Below are positions 1-9,170 of a stretch of 48,411 nucleotides of DNA, piece after piece. The DNA lies in the NCBI GenBank assembly GCA_051000395.1, contig JBPCOI010000032.1:1-48411 (forward strand). The letters run 5' to 3'. Each line of letters opens with the position of its first letter. Within the stretch, counting starts at the first letter, position 1. A program made the position numbers and the translations under genes. Below the pieces are notes generated by a model. The model was not told the DNA's origin and did no database searches. It saw only the letters and a list, made by a program, of their open reading frames with translations. Source of the DNA: JBPCOI01 sp051000395. GTDB taxonomy: Bacteria > Actinomycetota > Actinomycetes > Mycobacteriales > Jatrophihabitantaceae.

Positions 1-1363
1 GGGCCGAGGGGCGCCGCGGGGGGGTGTCGTCCCGACGCGCGGAGCGCCGCCGGGGTGGCGTGTACGGCTTCGGGACGGGGATGCGCAGCCAGCGTTCCAG
101 CCGGCTGCGCCGCCCGCGCCGTTCGCAGCGGCGCGCGTCGGCCACGGCCGGGGCCTCGTGCCGGGCGAAGGAGACGAGCATGCCGAGCACGAAGAACGAC
201 GCGAGCAGCGACGTGCCGCCGGCCGAGATGAACGGCAGCGGGATGCCTGTGACCGGCAGCAGCCCCGTGACGTAGCCGATGTTGATCAGCGCCTGGCCGC
301 AGATCCACACCGTCGCGGCACCGGCCACCAGCCGGACGAACGGATCGGCGTTGCGGCGCGCCACGCGCATCCCGGTGTAGGCGAACAGCCCGAACAACCC
401 GAGCACGACGAGACAGCCGACCAGCCCGAGCTCCTCGCCGATGATCGCGAACACGTAGTCGGAGTTCGCGTTCGGCACCCAGCCGTACTTGGAGGTGCCC
501 TGCCCGAGCCCGACACCGAACACCCCTCCTGACGCGAGTGCGTACAGGCCCTCGACGGTGTGGAACCCGCTGTTCTTCGCGTCCTTGAACGGGTGCATGA
601 ACGTGGTCAGCCGTTCCAGGCGGTACGGGGCCGCGACCGCGAGCGCGACGATCGCGCCCACGACAACGGCAACGACGCCGGCGAAGTACCGGTAGGGCAT
701 GCCGACCATCCACAGCAGGCCGAGCAGGACGAGCATGAAACAGCTGGTGGTACCGAGATCGGGCTCCAGCATCACCAGCGTGCCGACGAGCACGAAGCCC
801 GGCACGAGCGGCAGCAGCAGGTGCCGGGCACGGCGCAGCGTGCCGAGTTGCTGCTTGCGGGCGAGCAGGTCGCCGCCCCACAGCAGCATCGCGACCTTCG
901 CGAGTTCCGAGGGCTGCAGCTGCAGCGGCCCGAGGTCGATCCAGCGCCGCGCGCCGTACACCCCGACGCCGATCCCGGGGACCAGCACCGCGACCAGCGT
1001 GACGAACGCGAGGGCGAGGGCCGGATAAGCGAGGAAGCGGTAGGCGCGCGGTGGCAGGCGAAGGGCGAACCAGAACAGCGGCAGGCCGAGGGCGACGAAC
1101 TCCGCTTCGTGCACGACCTGCGCCCAGATCGCGCTCGACCCGGTGCCCCCCGAGTCGCTCGACGCCGAGATCGTCGTGGACACGGCCATCAGGATGCCGA
1201 AGCCGAGCAGCCCGGCGGCGGCGAGCAGCAGCAGCTGGACCGAGGCGTACGGACGGTCGAGGAATCGCACCTGGGTGCCGACGTCGTCGCGCGTCTGGCG
1301 GCCGGTGGCCTCGCGCAGGTGCGCCGAGATCGCGCCACTCAACGTGGACAGGGCCCGCGTCAT
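1..1363 (-). CDS. ftsW: FtsW, septal peptidoglycan polymerase (SEDS family), C-terminus cut by window edge
   Basis: FtsW is the SEDS-family glycosyltransferase that polymerises lipid II at the septum together with FtsI. It is an integral membrane protein. About 454 codons are visible with no stop before the window edge. An Arg-rich cytoplasmic N-terminus is followed by about ten hydrophobic segments. Family motifs are plain: QPSELAK, the EELGLVG loop, and GIPLPFISAGGTS near the end of the membrane domain. The last visible part is a Pro/Arg-rich cytoplasmic tail, so little of the protein is missing. The ATG at 1361-1363 overlaps the murD stop codon (ATGA), showing translational coupling as last visible gene of the dcw operon. 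murG would be expected next, outside the window. Confidence 0.95.
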   Translation of the reverse strand, partial: MTRALSTLSGAISAHLREATGRQTRDDVGTQVRFLDRPYASVQLLLLAAAGLLGFGILMAVSTTISASSDSGGTGSSAIWAQVVHEAEFVALGLPLFWFALRLPPRAYRFLAYPALALAFVTLVAVLVPGIGVGVYGARRWIDLGPLQLQPSELAKVAMLLWGGDLLARKQQLGTLRRARHLLLPLVPGFVLVGTLVMLEPDLGTTSCFMLVLLGLLWMVGMPYRYFAGVVAVVVGAIVALAVAAPYRLERLTTFMHPFKDAKNSGFHTVEGLYALASGGVFGVGLGQGTSKYGWVPNANSDYVFAIIGEELGLVGCLVVLGLFGLFAYTGMRVARRNADPFVRLVAGAATVWICGQALINIGYVTGLLPVTGIPLPFISAGGTSLLASFFVLGMLVSFARHEAPAVADARRCERRGRRSRLERWLRIPVPKPYTPPRRRSARRDDTPPRRPSA

Positions 1364-2739
1364 GAGCCGTCGAGGGCACGCACTGCCGACTGGAAGCGCT
1401 CGCCGCGCTCGGCATACCCGGTGAACATGTCGTAGGAGGCAGCTGCGGGAGCGAGCAGCACCACGTCGCCGGGACGCGCAAGTCCAGCCGCGGCACGCAC
1501 CACCTCGGTCATCGCCCCATCGTCGTTGCTGGACACGTCGATCACCGGTACATCCGGCGCGTGTCGCCGCAACGCGGCCGCAATTGTCCCGCGGTCCGCG
1601 CCGAGAAGCACGACACCGGCCAGGCGCGCGGCGACTTCGGCGACGAACTGCTCGACCGGCGCGTCCTTGAGCTGACCGCCAGCGATCCACACCACGCGCT
1701 CGCGGGCGCTCAGCGACGCCAGTGCCGCATGCGGGTTCGTCGCCTTGCTGTCGTCGACGAACGTGACGCCGCCGCGGGTCAGCACCGTCTGGTTGCGGTG
1801 GGGGTCCGGGACGAAGGCCCGCAGGCCGGCGCCGACGGCACCCGCATCGACGCCGTGGGCGCGCGCGAGCGCTGCCGCGGCAAGGGCGTTGCCGGCGTTG
1901 TGCAGCCCGGTCGGGCGGATCTCGGCGACGGCCACCAGTTCGGTGCCGGCGCCGAAGGCGCGGTCGACGAGCATGCCGTCGCGGATGCCCAGCTGTCCCG
2001 GCCGCGGCTCGGCAACGGTGAATCCGACGCGCCGGGCCGCCGGGGCCTGCGCCAGCAACGCGGCGACGGTGGGGTCGTCGTCGTTGCCTACGGCAACCGC
2101 ACCCGTCCACACCCGAGTCTTGACCTGCGCATACGCGGCCATCGATCCGTGCCAGTCGAGGTGGTCGGCGGCGATGTTGAGCAGGGCACCGGCCGCCGGC
2201 CGCACGGTGGTGCAGCGGTGCAGCTGGAAGCTGGACATCTCCACGGCGAGCACGTCGAAGGGCGCGGCGGCGTCGACGGCGTCGATGACCGACACCCCGA
2301 CGTTGCCGACGGCCCGGGCGTGCAGGCCGGCGGCGCGCAGGATCGACTCCAGCATCCGCACCGTCGTCGTCTTGCCGTTCGTCCCGGTCACGGCAAGCCA
2401 CGGCGCGGCGCGCGGCCCGCGTAGGCGCCACGCCAGCTCGAGCTCGCCGAGCACCTCCACGCCCCGCGCGGCCGCGTCCAGCAGCAGCGGATGATCCGGT
2501 CGCCAGCCCGGCGAGGCCACCACCTGCGCGACGCCGGGGGGCACGGCCGCCGGCACGCCCACGTACTCGGCCCCGGCCGCGACGAGCGCATCCACCGCCT
2601 GCAAGCGGTCGCGGTCGCTCACCAGCACTCGCACGCCGCGGGCGAGCAGCGCCCGCGCGGCAGCCTCGCCGGCGAGCCGGACACCGCACACCAGCACGGT
2701 GCTGCCGCGGCGGTACGCCGGCGACGAATGCTCAGCCAT
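1360..2739 (-). CDS. murD: MurD, UDP-N-acetylmuramoyl-L-alanine:D-glutamate ligase
   Basis: MurD adds D-glutamate to UDP-MurNAc-L-Ala in the cytoplasm, using ATP. The 459-residue product has the usual Mur-ligase layout: an N-terminal UDP-binding Rossmann domain, a central ATPase domain with P-loop GTNGKTTT near residues 119-126, the HLDWHG segment, and a C-terminal domain with DDSKATNPHA. The chosen ATG at 2737-2739 overlaps the 3' end of mraY by 8 nt. An upstream in-frame start at 2784 would extend deep into mraY and adds non-homologous residues, so it was not used. No strong ribosome binding site is seen, which fits translational coupling to mraY. Confidence 0.95.
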   Translation of the reverse strand: MAEHSSPAYRRGSTVLVCGVRLAGEAAARALLARGVRVLVSDRDRLQAVDALVAAGAEYVGVPAAVPPGVAQVVASPGWRPDHPLLLDAAARGVEVLGELELAWRLRGPRAAPWLAVTGTNGKTTTVRMLESILRAAGLHARAVGNVGVSVIDAVDAAAPFDVLAVEMSSFQLHRCTTVRPAAGALLNIAADHLDWHGSMAAYAQVKTRVWTGAVAVGNDDDPTVAALLAQAPAARRVGFTVAEPRPGQLGIRDGMLVDRAFGAGTELVAVAEIRPTGLHNAGNALAAAALARAHGVDAGAVGAGLRAFVPDPHRNQTVLTRGGVTFVDDSKATNPHAALASLSARERVVWIAGGQLKDAPVEQFVAEVAARLAGVVLLGADRGTIAAALRRHAPDVPVIDVSSNDDGAMTEVVRAAAGLARPGDVVLLAPAAASYDMFTGYAERGERFQSAVRALDGS

Positions 2740-3823
2740 TGCCGATGAAGTCGGCGTAGAACAACCCCATCCCGAAGGCGACACCCAGGCCGGCGACGAT
2801 CCAGAACCGCACGATGATCGTCACCTCCTCCCAGCCGCCGAGCTCGAAGTGGTGGTGCAGCGGGGACATTCGGAACACCCGTCTGCCGGTTCCGGTGCGG
2901 ATGCGGGTGAACTTGAACCAGCCGGTCTGGATGATCCCGGAGAGGGTGACGGTGGCGAACAGTCCGCCGAGCACGACCAGCAGCAACTCGGTGTGGGTGA
3001 GGATGGCCAAGCCGGCCATCAGGCCGCCCAGCGCCATCGACCCGGTGTCGCCCATGAAGATCTGCGCCGGCGAGGCGTTCCACCACAGGAAGCCGAAGCA
3101 GGCGGCCATCGCCGCGGCCGCGACCAGGGCGATGTCGAGCGGGTCCCGCACGGTGTAGCACCCGCCGACCGGGTTGGTGCCGCACTGGTTTCGGTACTGC
3201 AGGAACGAGATGAGCGAGAACGCGCCGAAGACCATCGCCGAGGCGCCCGCCGCCAGTCCGTCCAGGCCGTCGGTGAGGTTCACCGCGTTCGACGTGGCCG
3301 CCACGATGACGTAGGCGAGGATCACGAAGCCGACTGACCCGATCGCGAGGCTGCCGATGTCGCGCACGTAGGAGATGTGCGTGGACGCGGGCGTGAGCCC
3401 GATGCGGTTGCGGAACTGCAACGCGAGCACGGCGAACACGACGCCGATGACCAGCTGACCGCCGAACTTCGCGCGCGCCCGCAGCCCGAGGCTGCGCTGC
3501 CGGCGGATCTTGATGAAGTCGTCGAAGAAGCCGACGACGCCGAGCCCGATCATCAGGAACAGCAGCAGCAGACCGGACGCGCTCGGGCCGGCGCCCCCGC
3601 GGATCACGATGATCAGATGGGCGACCGCGTAACCCACGACGGTCGAGCCGACGATCGCCACGCCGCCCATCGTCGGGGTGCCCCGCTTGACCAGGTGGGT
3701 CTTCGGGCCGTCGAGACGAATTTCCTGCCCGAAGCCGCGGCCCCGGAAGTACACGACGACCAGCGGCGTGCAGAGGATGGAGGTGATCAGCGAGACCACC
3801 GCGGCGATGAGGATGGTCTTCAC
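2732..3823 (-). CDS. mraY: MraY, phospho-N-acetylmuramoyl-pentapeptide transferase
   Basis: MraY transfers phospho-MurNAc-pentapeptide to undecaprenyl phosphate and so forms lipid I, the first membrane step of peptidoglycan synthesis. The 363-residue protein has about ten membrane helices and the family signatures: the Mg-binding pair in GFFDDFIKIRR, NLTDGLDGLAAG, a SMALGG segment, and the C-terminal HHHFELGGWEE motif. Length is typical for actinobacteria. The start is a GTG (3821-3823) that overlaps the murF stop as GTGA. Confidence 0.96.
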   Translation of the reverse strand: MKTILIAAVVSLITSILCTPLVVVYFRGRGFGQEIRLDGPKTHLVKRGTPTMGGVAIVGSTVVGYAVAHLIIVIRGGAGPSASGLLLLFLMIGLGVVGFFDDFIKIRRQRSLGLRARAKFGGQLVIGVVFAVLALQFRNRIGLTPASTHISYVRDIGSLAIGSVGFVILAYVIVAATSNAVNLTDGLDGLAAGASAMVFGAFSLISFLQYRNQCGTNPVGGCYTVRDPLDIALVAAAAMAACFGFLWWNASPAQIFMGDTGSMALGGLMAGLAILTHTELLLVVLGGLFATVTLSGIIQTGWFKFTRIRTGTGRRVFRMSPLHHHFELGGWEEVTIIVRFWIVAGLGVAFGMGLFYADFIGNG

Positions 3824-5253
3824 GCCGCGCTGCCTCCCGCCGGTTCGGAGCCGGCTGGCTGCGCATCCTCGGCGATCGCGAGCGCGACGCGCTCCAGGCG
3901 CGCCGCGCGGGAGGCCTTGACCAGCACGACGTCCCCCGCGCGCAGCTGGGCGCGCAGCACAGCCACGGCCGAGTCGGCGTCGGGCACCCAGCGCGATTCA
4001 CCGGCCCAGGAGGGTTCGCGGGCGGCGCCGCGGGCGATCGCGCGGGCCTGCTCTCCGACGGCTACCAGGGCCGACACCTGCAGCCGCGCGGCCAGGCGAC
4101 CCAACGCGTCGTGTTCGCCCGGCCCGCTCGCGCCCAGTTCGGCCATCGGGCCGAGCACGGCGAACGAGCGTCCGCCCGAGGCCAGTCGCGGGCGCGCCAC
4201 CGCGGCGAGCGCCTGCAATGCGGCCCGCATCGACTCGGGGTTGGCGTTGTACGCATCGTTGATCACCAGCACGCCGTCGCTGCGCTCGGTGAGCTCCATC
4301 CGCCACCGCGAGGACGGGTGCACCTCGCCCAGCGCTGCCGCGACGTCGTCGAGGCTCGCGCCGCACTCCAGCGCCACCGCGGCCGCCGCGAGCACGTTGG
4401 CGACCTGGTGCGCGCCGACGAGCCGTAGCCGCACGGCTGCGCTCCGTCCCGCCACGTGCATCGTGAACGCGGCTCGGCCCAGCTCGTCCAGGCTGACGGC
4501 GGTGGCGCGGACGTCTGCCGTGGCAGCCGAACCGACGGTCCGCACCCGGGCGGCCGTGCGCGCCGCCATGGCGAGCACCACCGGATCATCGGCGTTGAGC
4601 ACCGCCAACCCGTGCGGCACGAGCGCCTCGACCAGCTCGCCCTTGGCCTGCGCGATGACCTCCCGGGAGCCGAACTCGCCGAGGTGCGCGCTGCCGACGT
4701 TGAGCACCACGCCGATGTCCGGCGGCGCGATCTCGGTGAGGTGACGGATGTGGCCGAGGCCTCTCGCGCTCGCCTCCAGGACGAGGAAGCGCGTCGTGGG
4801 CGTGGCGCGCAGGACGGTGTAGGGATGGCCCAGCTCGTTGTTGAACGAACCGGGCGGCGCGACGGTCGGGCCGATGCGCGCGAGCAGTTGGGCCAGCACG
4901 TCCTTGGTGGAGGTCTTGCCTGACGAGCCCGTGATGGCGACGACCGTGAGCCCGGGCAGGCGCCGCACGACCGCCGAGGCGAGCGCAGCCAGCGCGGCGA
5001 ACCCGTCGGCCACGACGACGCACGGGCCCGCGCACTCGCGGGTGACCAGCGCGGCGACCGCGCCGCGCTCGAACGCCGCGCCGAGGAAGTCGTGACCGTC
5101 GACGTATTCGCCCGGCAGTGCCAGGAACAGCCCGCCCGGCTCGACCAGGCGCGAGTCGAACTCGACGGGGCCGGTGACCAGTGCCGCTGGGTCGGCGCCA
5201 ACGACGCGCCCCTGCACGATTGTGGCGACCTCGGCGAGCGTCAGGGCGATCAC
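3820..5253 (-). CDS. murF: MurF, UDP-MurNAc-tripeptide:D-alanyl-D-alanine ligase
   Basis: MurF attaches D-Ala-D-Ala to the UDP-MurNAc-tripeptide, completing the pentapeptide that MraY uses. The 477-residue product begins VIALTLAEVA. It has the P-loop GSSGKTST near residues 109-116 and the C-terminal-domain motif NDAYNANPESM. The start is a GTG at 5251-5253 that overlaps the murE stop (GTGA). The open frame continues upstream to 6342 without a stop, but that stretch is the antisense-like shadow of murE and has no MurF character. Its position between murE and mraY is canonical. Confidence 0.95.
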   Translation of the reverse strand: MIALTLAEVATIVQGRVVGADPAALVTGPVEFDSRLVEPGGLFLALPGEYVDGHDFLGAAFERGAVAALVTRECAGPCVVVADGFAALAALASAVVRRLPGLTVVAITGSSGKTSTKDVLAQLLARIGPTVAPPGSFNNELGHPYTVLRATPTTRFLVLEASARGLGHIRHLTEIAPPDIGVVLNVGSAHLGEFGSREVIAQAKGELVEALVPHGLAVLNADDPVVLAMAARTAARVRTVGSAATADVRATAVSLDELGRAAFTMHVAGRSAAVRLRLVGAHQVANVLAAAAVALECGASLDDVAAALGEVHPSSRWRMELTERSDGVLVINDAYNANPESMRAALQALAAVARPRLASGGRSFAVLGPMAELGASGPGEHDALGRLAARLQVSALVAVGEQARAIARGAAREPSWAGESRWVPDADSAVAVLRAQLRAGDVVLVKASRAARLERVALAIAEDAQPAGSEPAGGSAA

Positions 5254-6785
5254 GAAAGCGCCTGCAGCGCGGCACGCAGGACGTCGCGGTCGTCGAAGGC
5301 GTGCACGACTCCGGCGATCTCCTGGCCCGCCTCGTGGCCCTTGCCGGCCACCAGCACGGTGTCGCCCGGCTCGGCAGCTGCCGCGGCTGCCGCGATCGCC
5401 GCGCCGCGCTCGCCGATCTCGCGGACCTCCGCGCGCTGATCGGGGGGCACCGCCGCGGCGCCGGCGAGCATCGCCCGGCGGATTCCGGCGGGGTCCTCGG
5501 AGCGTGGATTGTCGTCGGTGACGACGAGCAGCTGCGCGCCTCGGGCGGCGATCTCGCCCATCAGCGGCCGTTTCGCGCGGTCGCGGTCGCCCCCGCAGCC
5601 GAGCACGACGATCAGCCGTCCCGGCGTCAGCGGGCGCAGGGCGCGCAAGGCGCCCTCGATCGCGGCCGGCTTGTGGCTGTAGTCGACGACGGCGAGAAAC
5701 GGCTGCCCGGCCTCGATGCGCTCCATCCGGCCCGGCACCGAGGCAGCCGCGACGGCCGCCGCGGCGAGTTCCGGTGGCACCCCCGCTGTCTGCAGAATCG
5801 CCAGCGCCAGCAGGGCATTGGCAACGTTGTAGCGACCGGGGACGGCACAGCCGGCGCGCAGCTCCACCCCGGGCCCGACAGCACGGAACGTGGTGCTGCC
5901 GTCGGCCGCGGTCGCGATGTCGTGCGCCTGCCAGGTCGCCGCCACGGCACCCGTCGTGCCGACGGTGATCACGTTCGCGCCCGCCTGCCCGGCGATCGCG
6001 GCCATGCGCCGCCCGGCGTCGTCGTCGACCACGACGACCGCGGCACGGGCGCGACCGTCGAACAGGCGCGCCTTGGCGGCGAAGTAGTCGTCCATGTCGC
6101 GGTGGAAGTCGAGATGTTCCTGCGACAGGTTGGTGAACGCGCCGACCGCGAACTCGATGCCGTCGGCGCGCCCCATCGCCAGCGCATGGCTGGACACTTC
6201 CATCGCGACGGCCTTCGTCCCGTGCTCTCGCATCACCGCCAGCAGGGCCTGCACGTCGGGGGCCTCGGGGGTGGTGAATCCGGTCCGGACCACCTCGTCG
6301 CCGATGAGGGTGGCCACCGTGCCGACGAGTCCGGACGGCCACCCGGCGGCGTGCAGCCCGGCGCGGACGAAGTAGGCGGTGGTGGTCTTTCCACTCGTCC
6401 CGGTGATGCCGAGCACTGCCATCGCGCTGCTCGGGTGCCCGTAGACGCTCGCCGAGAGGGGTCCCAGCGCCGCCCGCACGTCTGCTGCGAGCAGGAGCGG
6501 GACACCGGCGGTGAGCAGGTCGCGTCCGGCCGCGTCGGTCAGCACCGCGACTGCACCGCGGGACAGCGCATCGGCGGCGAACCTCGCCCCGTGACCGGTG
6601 CGGCCCGGCACGGCCGCGAACAGGTCGCCGGCGCGCACGCGCGCGCTGTCCATCGCCACGCCCCGCACCAGCACGTCCGCGCCGCGGTGGCTCAGAGCGC
6701 CCAGGGACGCCAGCGCGCTCAGCGCGACAGGGGCGACGCGCTCCGGACGGCGCACCCCTTCCGGCGTACTCGTGGCGATCGGCAC
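5250..6785 (-). CDS. murE: MurE, UDP-MurNAc-L-alanyl-D-glutamate:meso-2,6-diaminopimelate ligase
   Basis: MurE adds the third residue of the stem peptide. With the GTG start at 6783-6785 the product has 511 residues. It has P-loop GTSGKTTT near 129-136, a central ATPase domain, and the motif DNPR at about 425-428. In this family DNPR marks enzymes that use meso-diaminopimelate; L-lysine enzymes differ here. The organism therefore probably has meso-DAP peptidoglycan. The GTG lies one base after the ftsI stop. An ATG at 6980 would run far back into ftsI and its extra N-terminus is not MurE-like. A later GTG at 6755 is a weaker alternative. Confidence 0.93.
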   Translation of the reverse strand: MPIATSTPEGVRRPERVAPVALSALASLGALSHRGADVLVRGVAMDSARVRAGDLFAAVPGRTGHGARFAADALSRGAVAVLTDAAGRDLLTAGVPLLLAADVRAALGPLSASVYGHPSSAMAVLGITGTSGKTTTAYFVRAGLHAAGWPSGLVGTVATLIGDEVVRTGFTTPEAPDVQALLAVMREHGTKAVAMEVSSHALAMGRADGIEFAVGAFTNLSQEHLDFHRDMDDYFAAKARLFDGRARAAVVVVDDDAGRRMAAIAGQAGANVITVGTTGAVAATWQAHDIATAADGSTTFRAVGPGVELRAGCAVPGRYNVANALLALAILQTAGVPPELAAAAVAAASVPGRMERIEAGQPFLAVVDYSHKPAAIEGALRALRPLTPGRLIVVLGCGGDRDRAKRPLMGEIAARGAQLLVVTDDNPRSEDPAGIRRAMLAGAAAVPPDQRAEVREIGERGAAIAAAAAAAEPGDTVLVAGKGHEAGQEIAGVVHAFDDRDVLRAALQALS

Positions 6786-6786
6786 G

Positions 6787-8643
6787 TCAGCACACGGTAC
6801 TTGGTGCCGATCGGCGGGTGACCGCGTCGCACACCTGCAACGGGACGTGCCGCGAACGCGATCCTGTCGGCGCGATGTGTGCGTGCTGCACCTCGTAGCT
6901 GGCGATCTGCTGGAACACCGGCGCGGCCACGTCGCCGCCTTCGAGCCCGTGAGCGGGGTTGTCGACCATGATCGCGACAACGAACTGCGGGTTGTCCGCG
7001 GGCAGCATGCCGGCGAAGGTGTCCCAGTTCATCCAGCTCGAATACGCGCCGCCGTGGTTGGGATCCGGCTGCTGCGCGGTGCCCGTCTTGCCGGCGATCC
7101 GGTAGCCGGGTATCGCGGCCTTGGTGCCGGTGCCGCCCGGCAGGGTCACGGACTCGAGCATGGTGCGCACCGTGCGGGCCGTCGCCGCGCTCACCACCGT
7201 GACGCCGGCCGGTCGCGCCGTGGTCCGCACGGTGCCGTCCTGCCCGGTGATCGACTGCACGATCCGCGGCGGGATGCGCACCCCGTTGTTGGCGATCGTC
7301 TGGTAGATCGAGGCGAGCTGCAGGACGGTCATGCTCTCGCCCTGCCCGAACGGCAGGTTCGCGAACGTCGACGCCGACCACTGATCCATCGGCGGAAGGT
7401 AACCACCGCTCTCCCCCGGCAGCTCGATGCCGGTCTTCGTGCCGATGCCGAACTTCTGCTCGTAGGAGTCCCACACGACCGGGCCGAGCCGCTGGGCGAT
7501 CTTCAGCGTGCCGACGTTGGACGACTCGGCGAGGATGCCGGTGGCGGTGAACTTCTCGGTCGGGTGCCACCACGCGTCGCTGACGTTCACCCCACCCATG
7601 TCGATGCTGTACGGCACCGGGATCACGGTGCCGGGTTTGATGAGCCCCTGCTGGATTGCGGCGCTGAAGGTCACCGCCTTCTGCACCGATCCCGGCTCGA
7701 ACGCCGACATCACCGGCGGGTCGATCGGGGTGTTCGGGTCGATGGTGTTCGGGTCGGACGCGTCGAACGTGCCGGAGGAGGCCAGTGCGAGCACCTGGGC
7801 GCTGTGCGCGTCGAGGATGGCCATCTCGGCGCTGCGGGCGCCGGACTCGGCCACCGCGCGGTCGAGGTACTGCTGGGCGGTGAACTGCAGGCTCTGGTCG
7901 ATGGTCAGCCGGATGGTTCCGCCGTTTCGCGCCGCGTCGCGCACGGTGCGGCTGCTCGGGTTGACGTTGCCGAGGTTGTCGACGGTGTAGGTGAGGCTGC
8001 CGTCCTTGCCGGCGAGCACGTCGTTGAACTGCGACTCGATCCCCGCTGCGCCGGTGCCGTCGGAATGGACGGTGCCGATCACGTTGGCCGCGGTGGTGCC
8101 GCCCGGGTACTGCCGCAGCGTGGTGGGCTGGGAGTAGACGCCCTCCAGGGCGAAGTCCGCGATCCGCTGCGCGGCGACCGGAGACAGGCCGGTGGCCAGC
8201 ACCGCATACTGGCCGGGCTTGGCCAGCACGCCCTCGACGGCGGCCGGGGTCATGTTCACCAGCGGGGCTAGCGCCGCGGCGTAGGCGGCGCGCTTGGCCG
8301 CGGTGATCTGTTGCGGGTCGACGGTGATGTCCTGCGCGGTGGAGGTGTAGGCGAGCACGGTGCCGTCGCGGTCGAGGATCTGCCCCCGCATGGCGTGCAG
8401 CGCGATGCGGTCGACGCGCTGCGCCTGCGCGGCGTCGGCGTATTGCCCGTGGTCGAGGCCCTGCAGCTGCACGAGCCGCCCGCCGATGACGAGCAGCAAC
8501 GCGCAGACGGCGGCGAAGCCTTAGCGCAGCCGGCCGTGCACCCCGCCGAGCCGCAGCCGCCGCTGCGGCCGGCGCCGGGCGGGCGGTGGGTAGCTGCGCG
8601 CGCGCGGAGGTGCGGCGCGGCGATCCTGCGGTCCTCGGGTCAT
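6787..8643 (-). CDS. ftsI: FtsI/PBP2b-type septal transpeptidase, interrupted by an in-frame TAA at codon 41
   Basis: This is the division-specific class B penicillin-binding protein that cross-links septal peptidoglycan. It has one membrane helix, a PBP-dimer domain beginning around MRGQILDRDG, and a periplasmic transpeptidase domain with all three catalytic motifs: SVQK (SxxK), SSN and KTGT. The natural start is the ATG at 8641-8643, overlapping the ftsL stop as ATGA. Reading from it gives an Arg/Pro-rich cytoplasmic tail and then an in-frame TAA at 8521-8523, directly before the membrane helix GFAAVCALLLVIGGRL. The frame is open and conserved on both sides, and the total of 618 codons is normal. 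Restart at the TTG at 8497-8499 would cut the helix in half. A sequencing error, a recent mutation or readthrough are all possible. FtsI is normally essential. Confidence 0.85.
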
Positions 8644-9170
8644 CGGGTCCCTCCCGGCAGCGTGGTGATCGGCGTCGGCGTGGGTGACGGCACCGGCCTG
8701 CTGGTCTTGGTGTTCTTGCTGGTCTTGGTGTTCTTGGTGTTCTTGGCTGCCTTCGTGGATGCCGTCGCCCTCGCCGGCTTCGCCGTCGTTCGCGGGGTCG
8801 GCGCGCTCGCGTGCGCCGGCGGCGGGGGCAGCGGCAGGTCGCTGGCCGGCGCGGGGTTGCCGAGCACGACCACCCGGCCGTTCGCGTCGATCTGCAGGAA
8901 CGCCGGATTGCCGGCGGGCACCATGCCGAGCTGTGCGGCGACGCGGGCCAGGTTCCCGGGCGCGCTGCTGGCGGCGACCTCGTTGCGCAGCTGCACGAGC
9001 TGCGCCGCGATCGAGGCGTCCTTCTCGGCCACGTCGTGCCGGTTCAGCTCGTTCGCCGCGGCAGCGGTGTTCAGCGCCAGCAGCAGGCACAGCCCGCCGA
9101 CGAGCAGCGCGATCACCAGCAGCGTGAACGGCATTCGCGGCGCGTGCTTCGGGGCAGTCTTCGCGTTCAT
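8640..9170 (-). CDS. ftsL: FtsL-like divisome protein, single membrane helix plus coiled coil
   Basis: The 176-residue protein has a short basic cytoplasmic N-terminus, one membrane helix around residues 15-37 (FTLLVIALLVGGLCLLLAL), then a predicted coiled coil (VAEKDASIAAQLVQLRNEV) and a segment resembling septum-formation initiators (PGNLARVAAQLGMVPAG). That architecture and its place between rsmH and ftsI identify the small bitopic divisome protein FtsL, which activates FtsWI. Sequence conservation in this family is low, so the name rests largely on position. The C-terminal tail is long and low-complexity, rich in Lys/Thr/Asn/Pro. It starts with ATG overlapping the rsmH stop, and its own stop overlaps the ftsI start. 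Confidence 0.82.
   Translation of the reverse strand: MNAKTAPKHAPRMPFTLLVIALLVGGLCLLLALNTAAAANELNRHDVAEKDASIAAQLVQLRNEVAASSAPGNLARVAAQLGMVPAGNPAFLQIDANGRVVVLGNPAPASDLPLPPPPAHASAPTPRTTAKPARATASTKAAKNTKNTKTSKNTKTSRPVPSPTPTPITTLPGGTR
8701..8745. repeat. 18-bp tandem repeat in the ftsL tail
   Basis: Two perfect 18-bp units (8701-8718 and 8719-8736, forward CTGGTCTTGGTGTTCTTG) are followed by a half copy (8737-8745). On the coding strand they encode the Lys-Asn-Thr-Lys-Thr-Ser repeats of the FtsL tail. The reading frame is kept because the unit is a multiple of three. Confidence 0.9.

Noticed and set aside
5254..6342. Upstream extension of murF to 840 residues
   Set aside because: The extra part overlaps murE in another frame and has no Mur-ligase motifs; the GTGA overlap at 5250-5253 gives a natural start.
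6786..6980. Longer murE start at ATG 6980
   Set aside because: It would overlap ftsI by almost 200 bp, and the added residues are low-complexity and unlike MurE.
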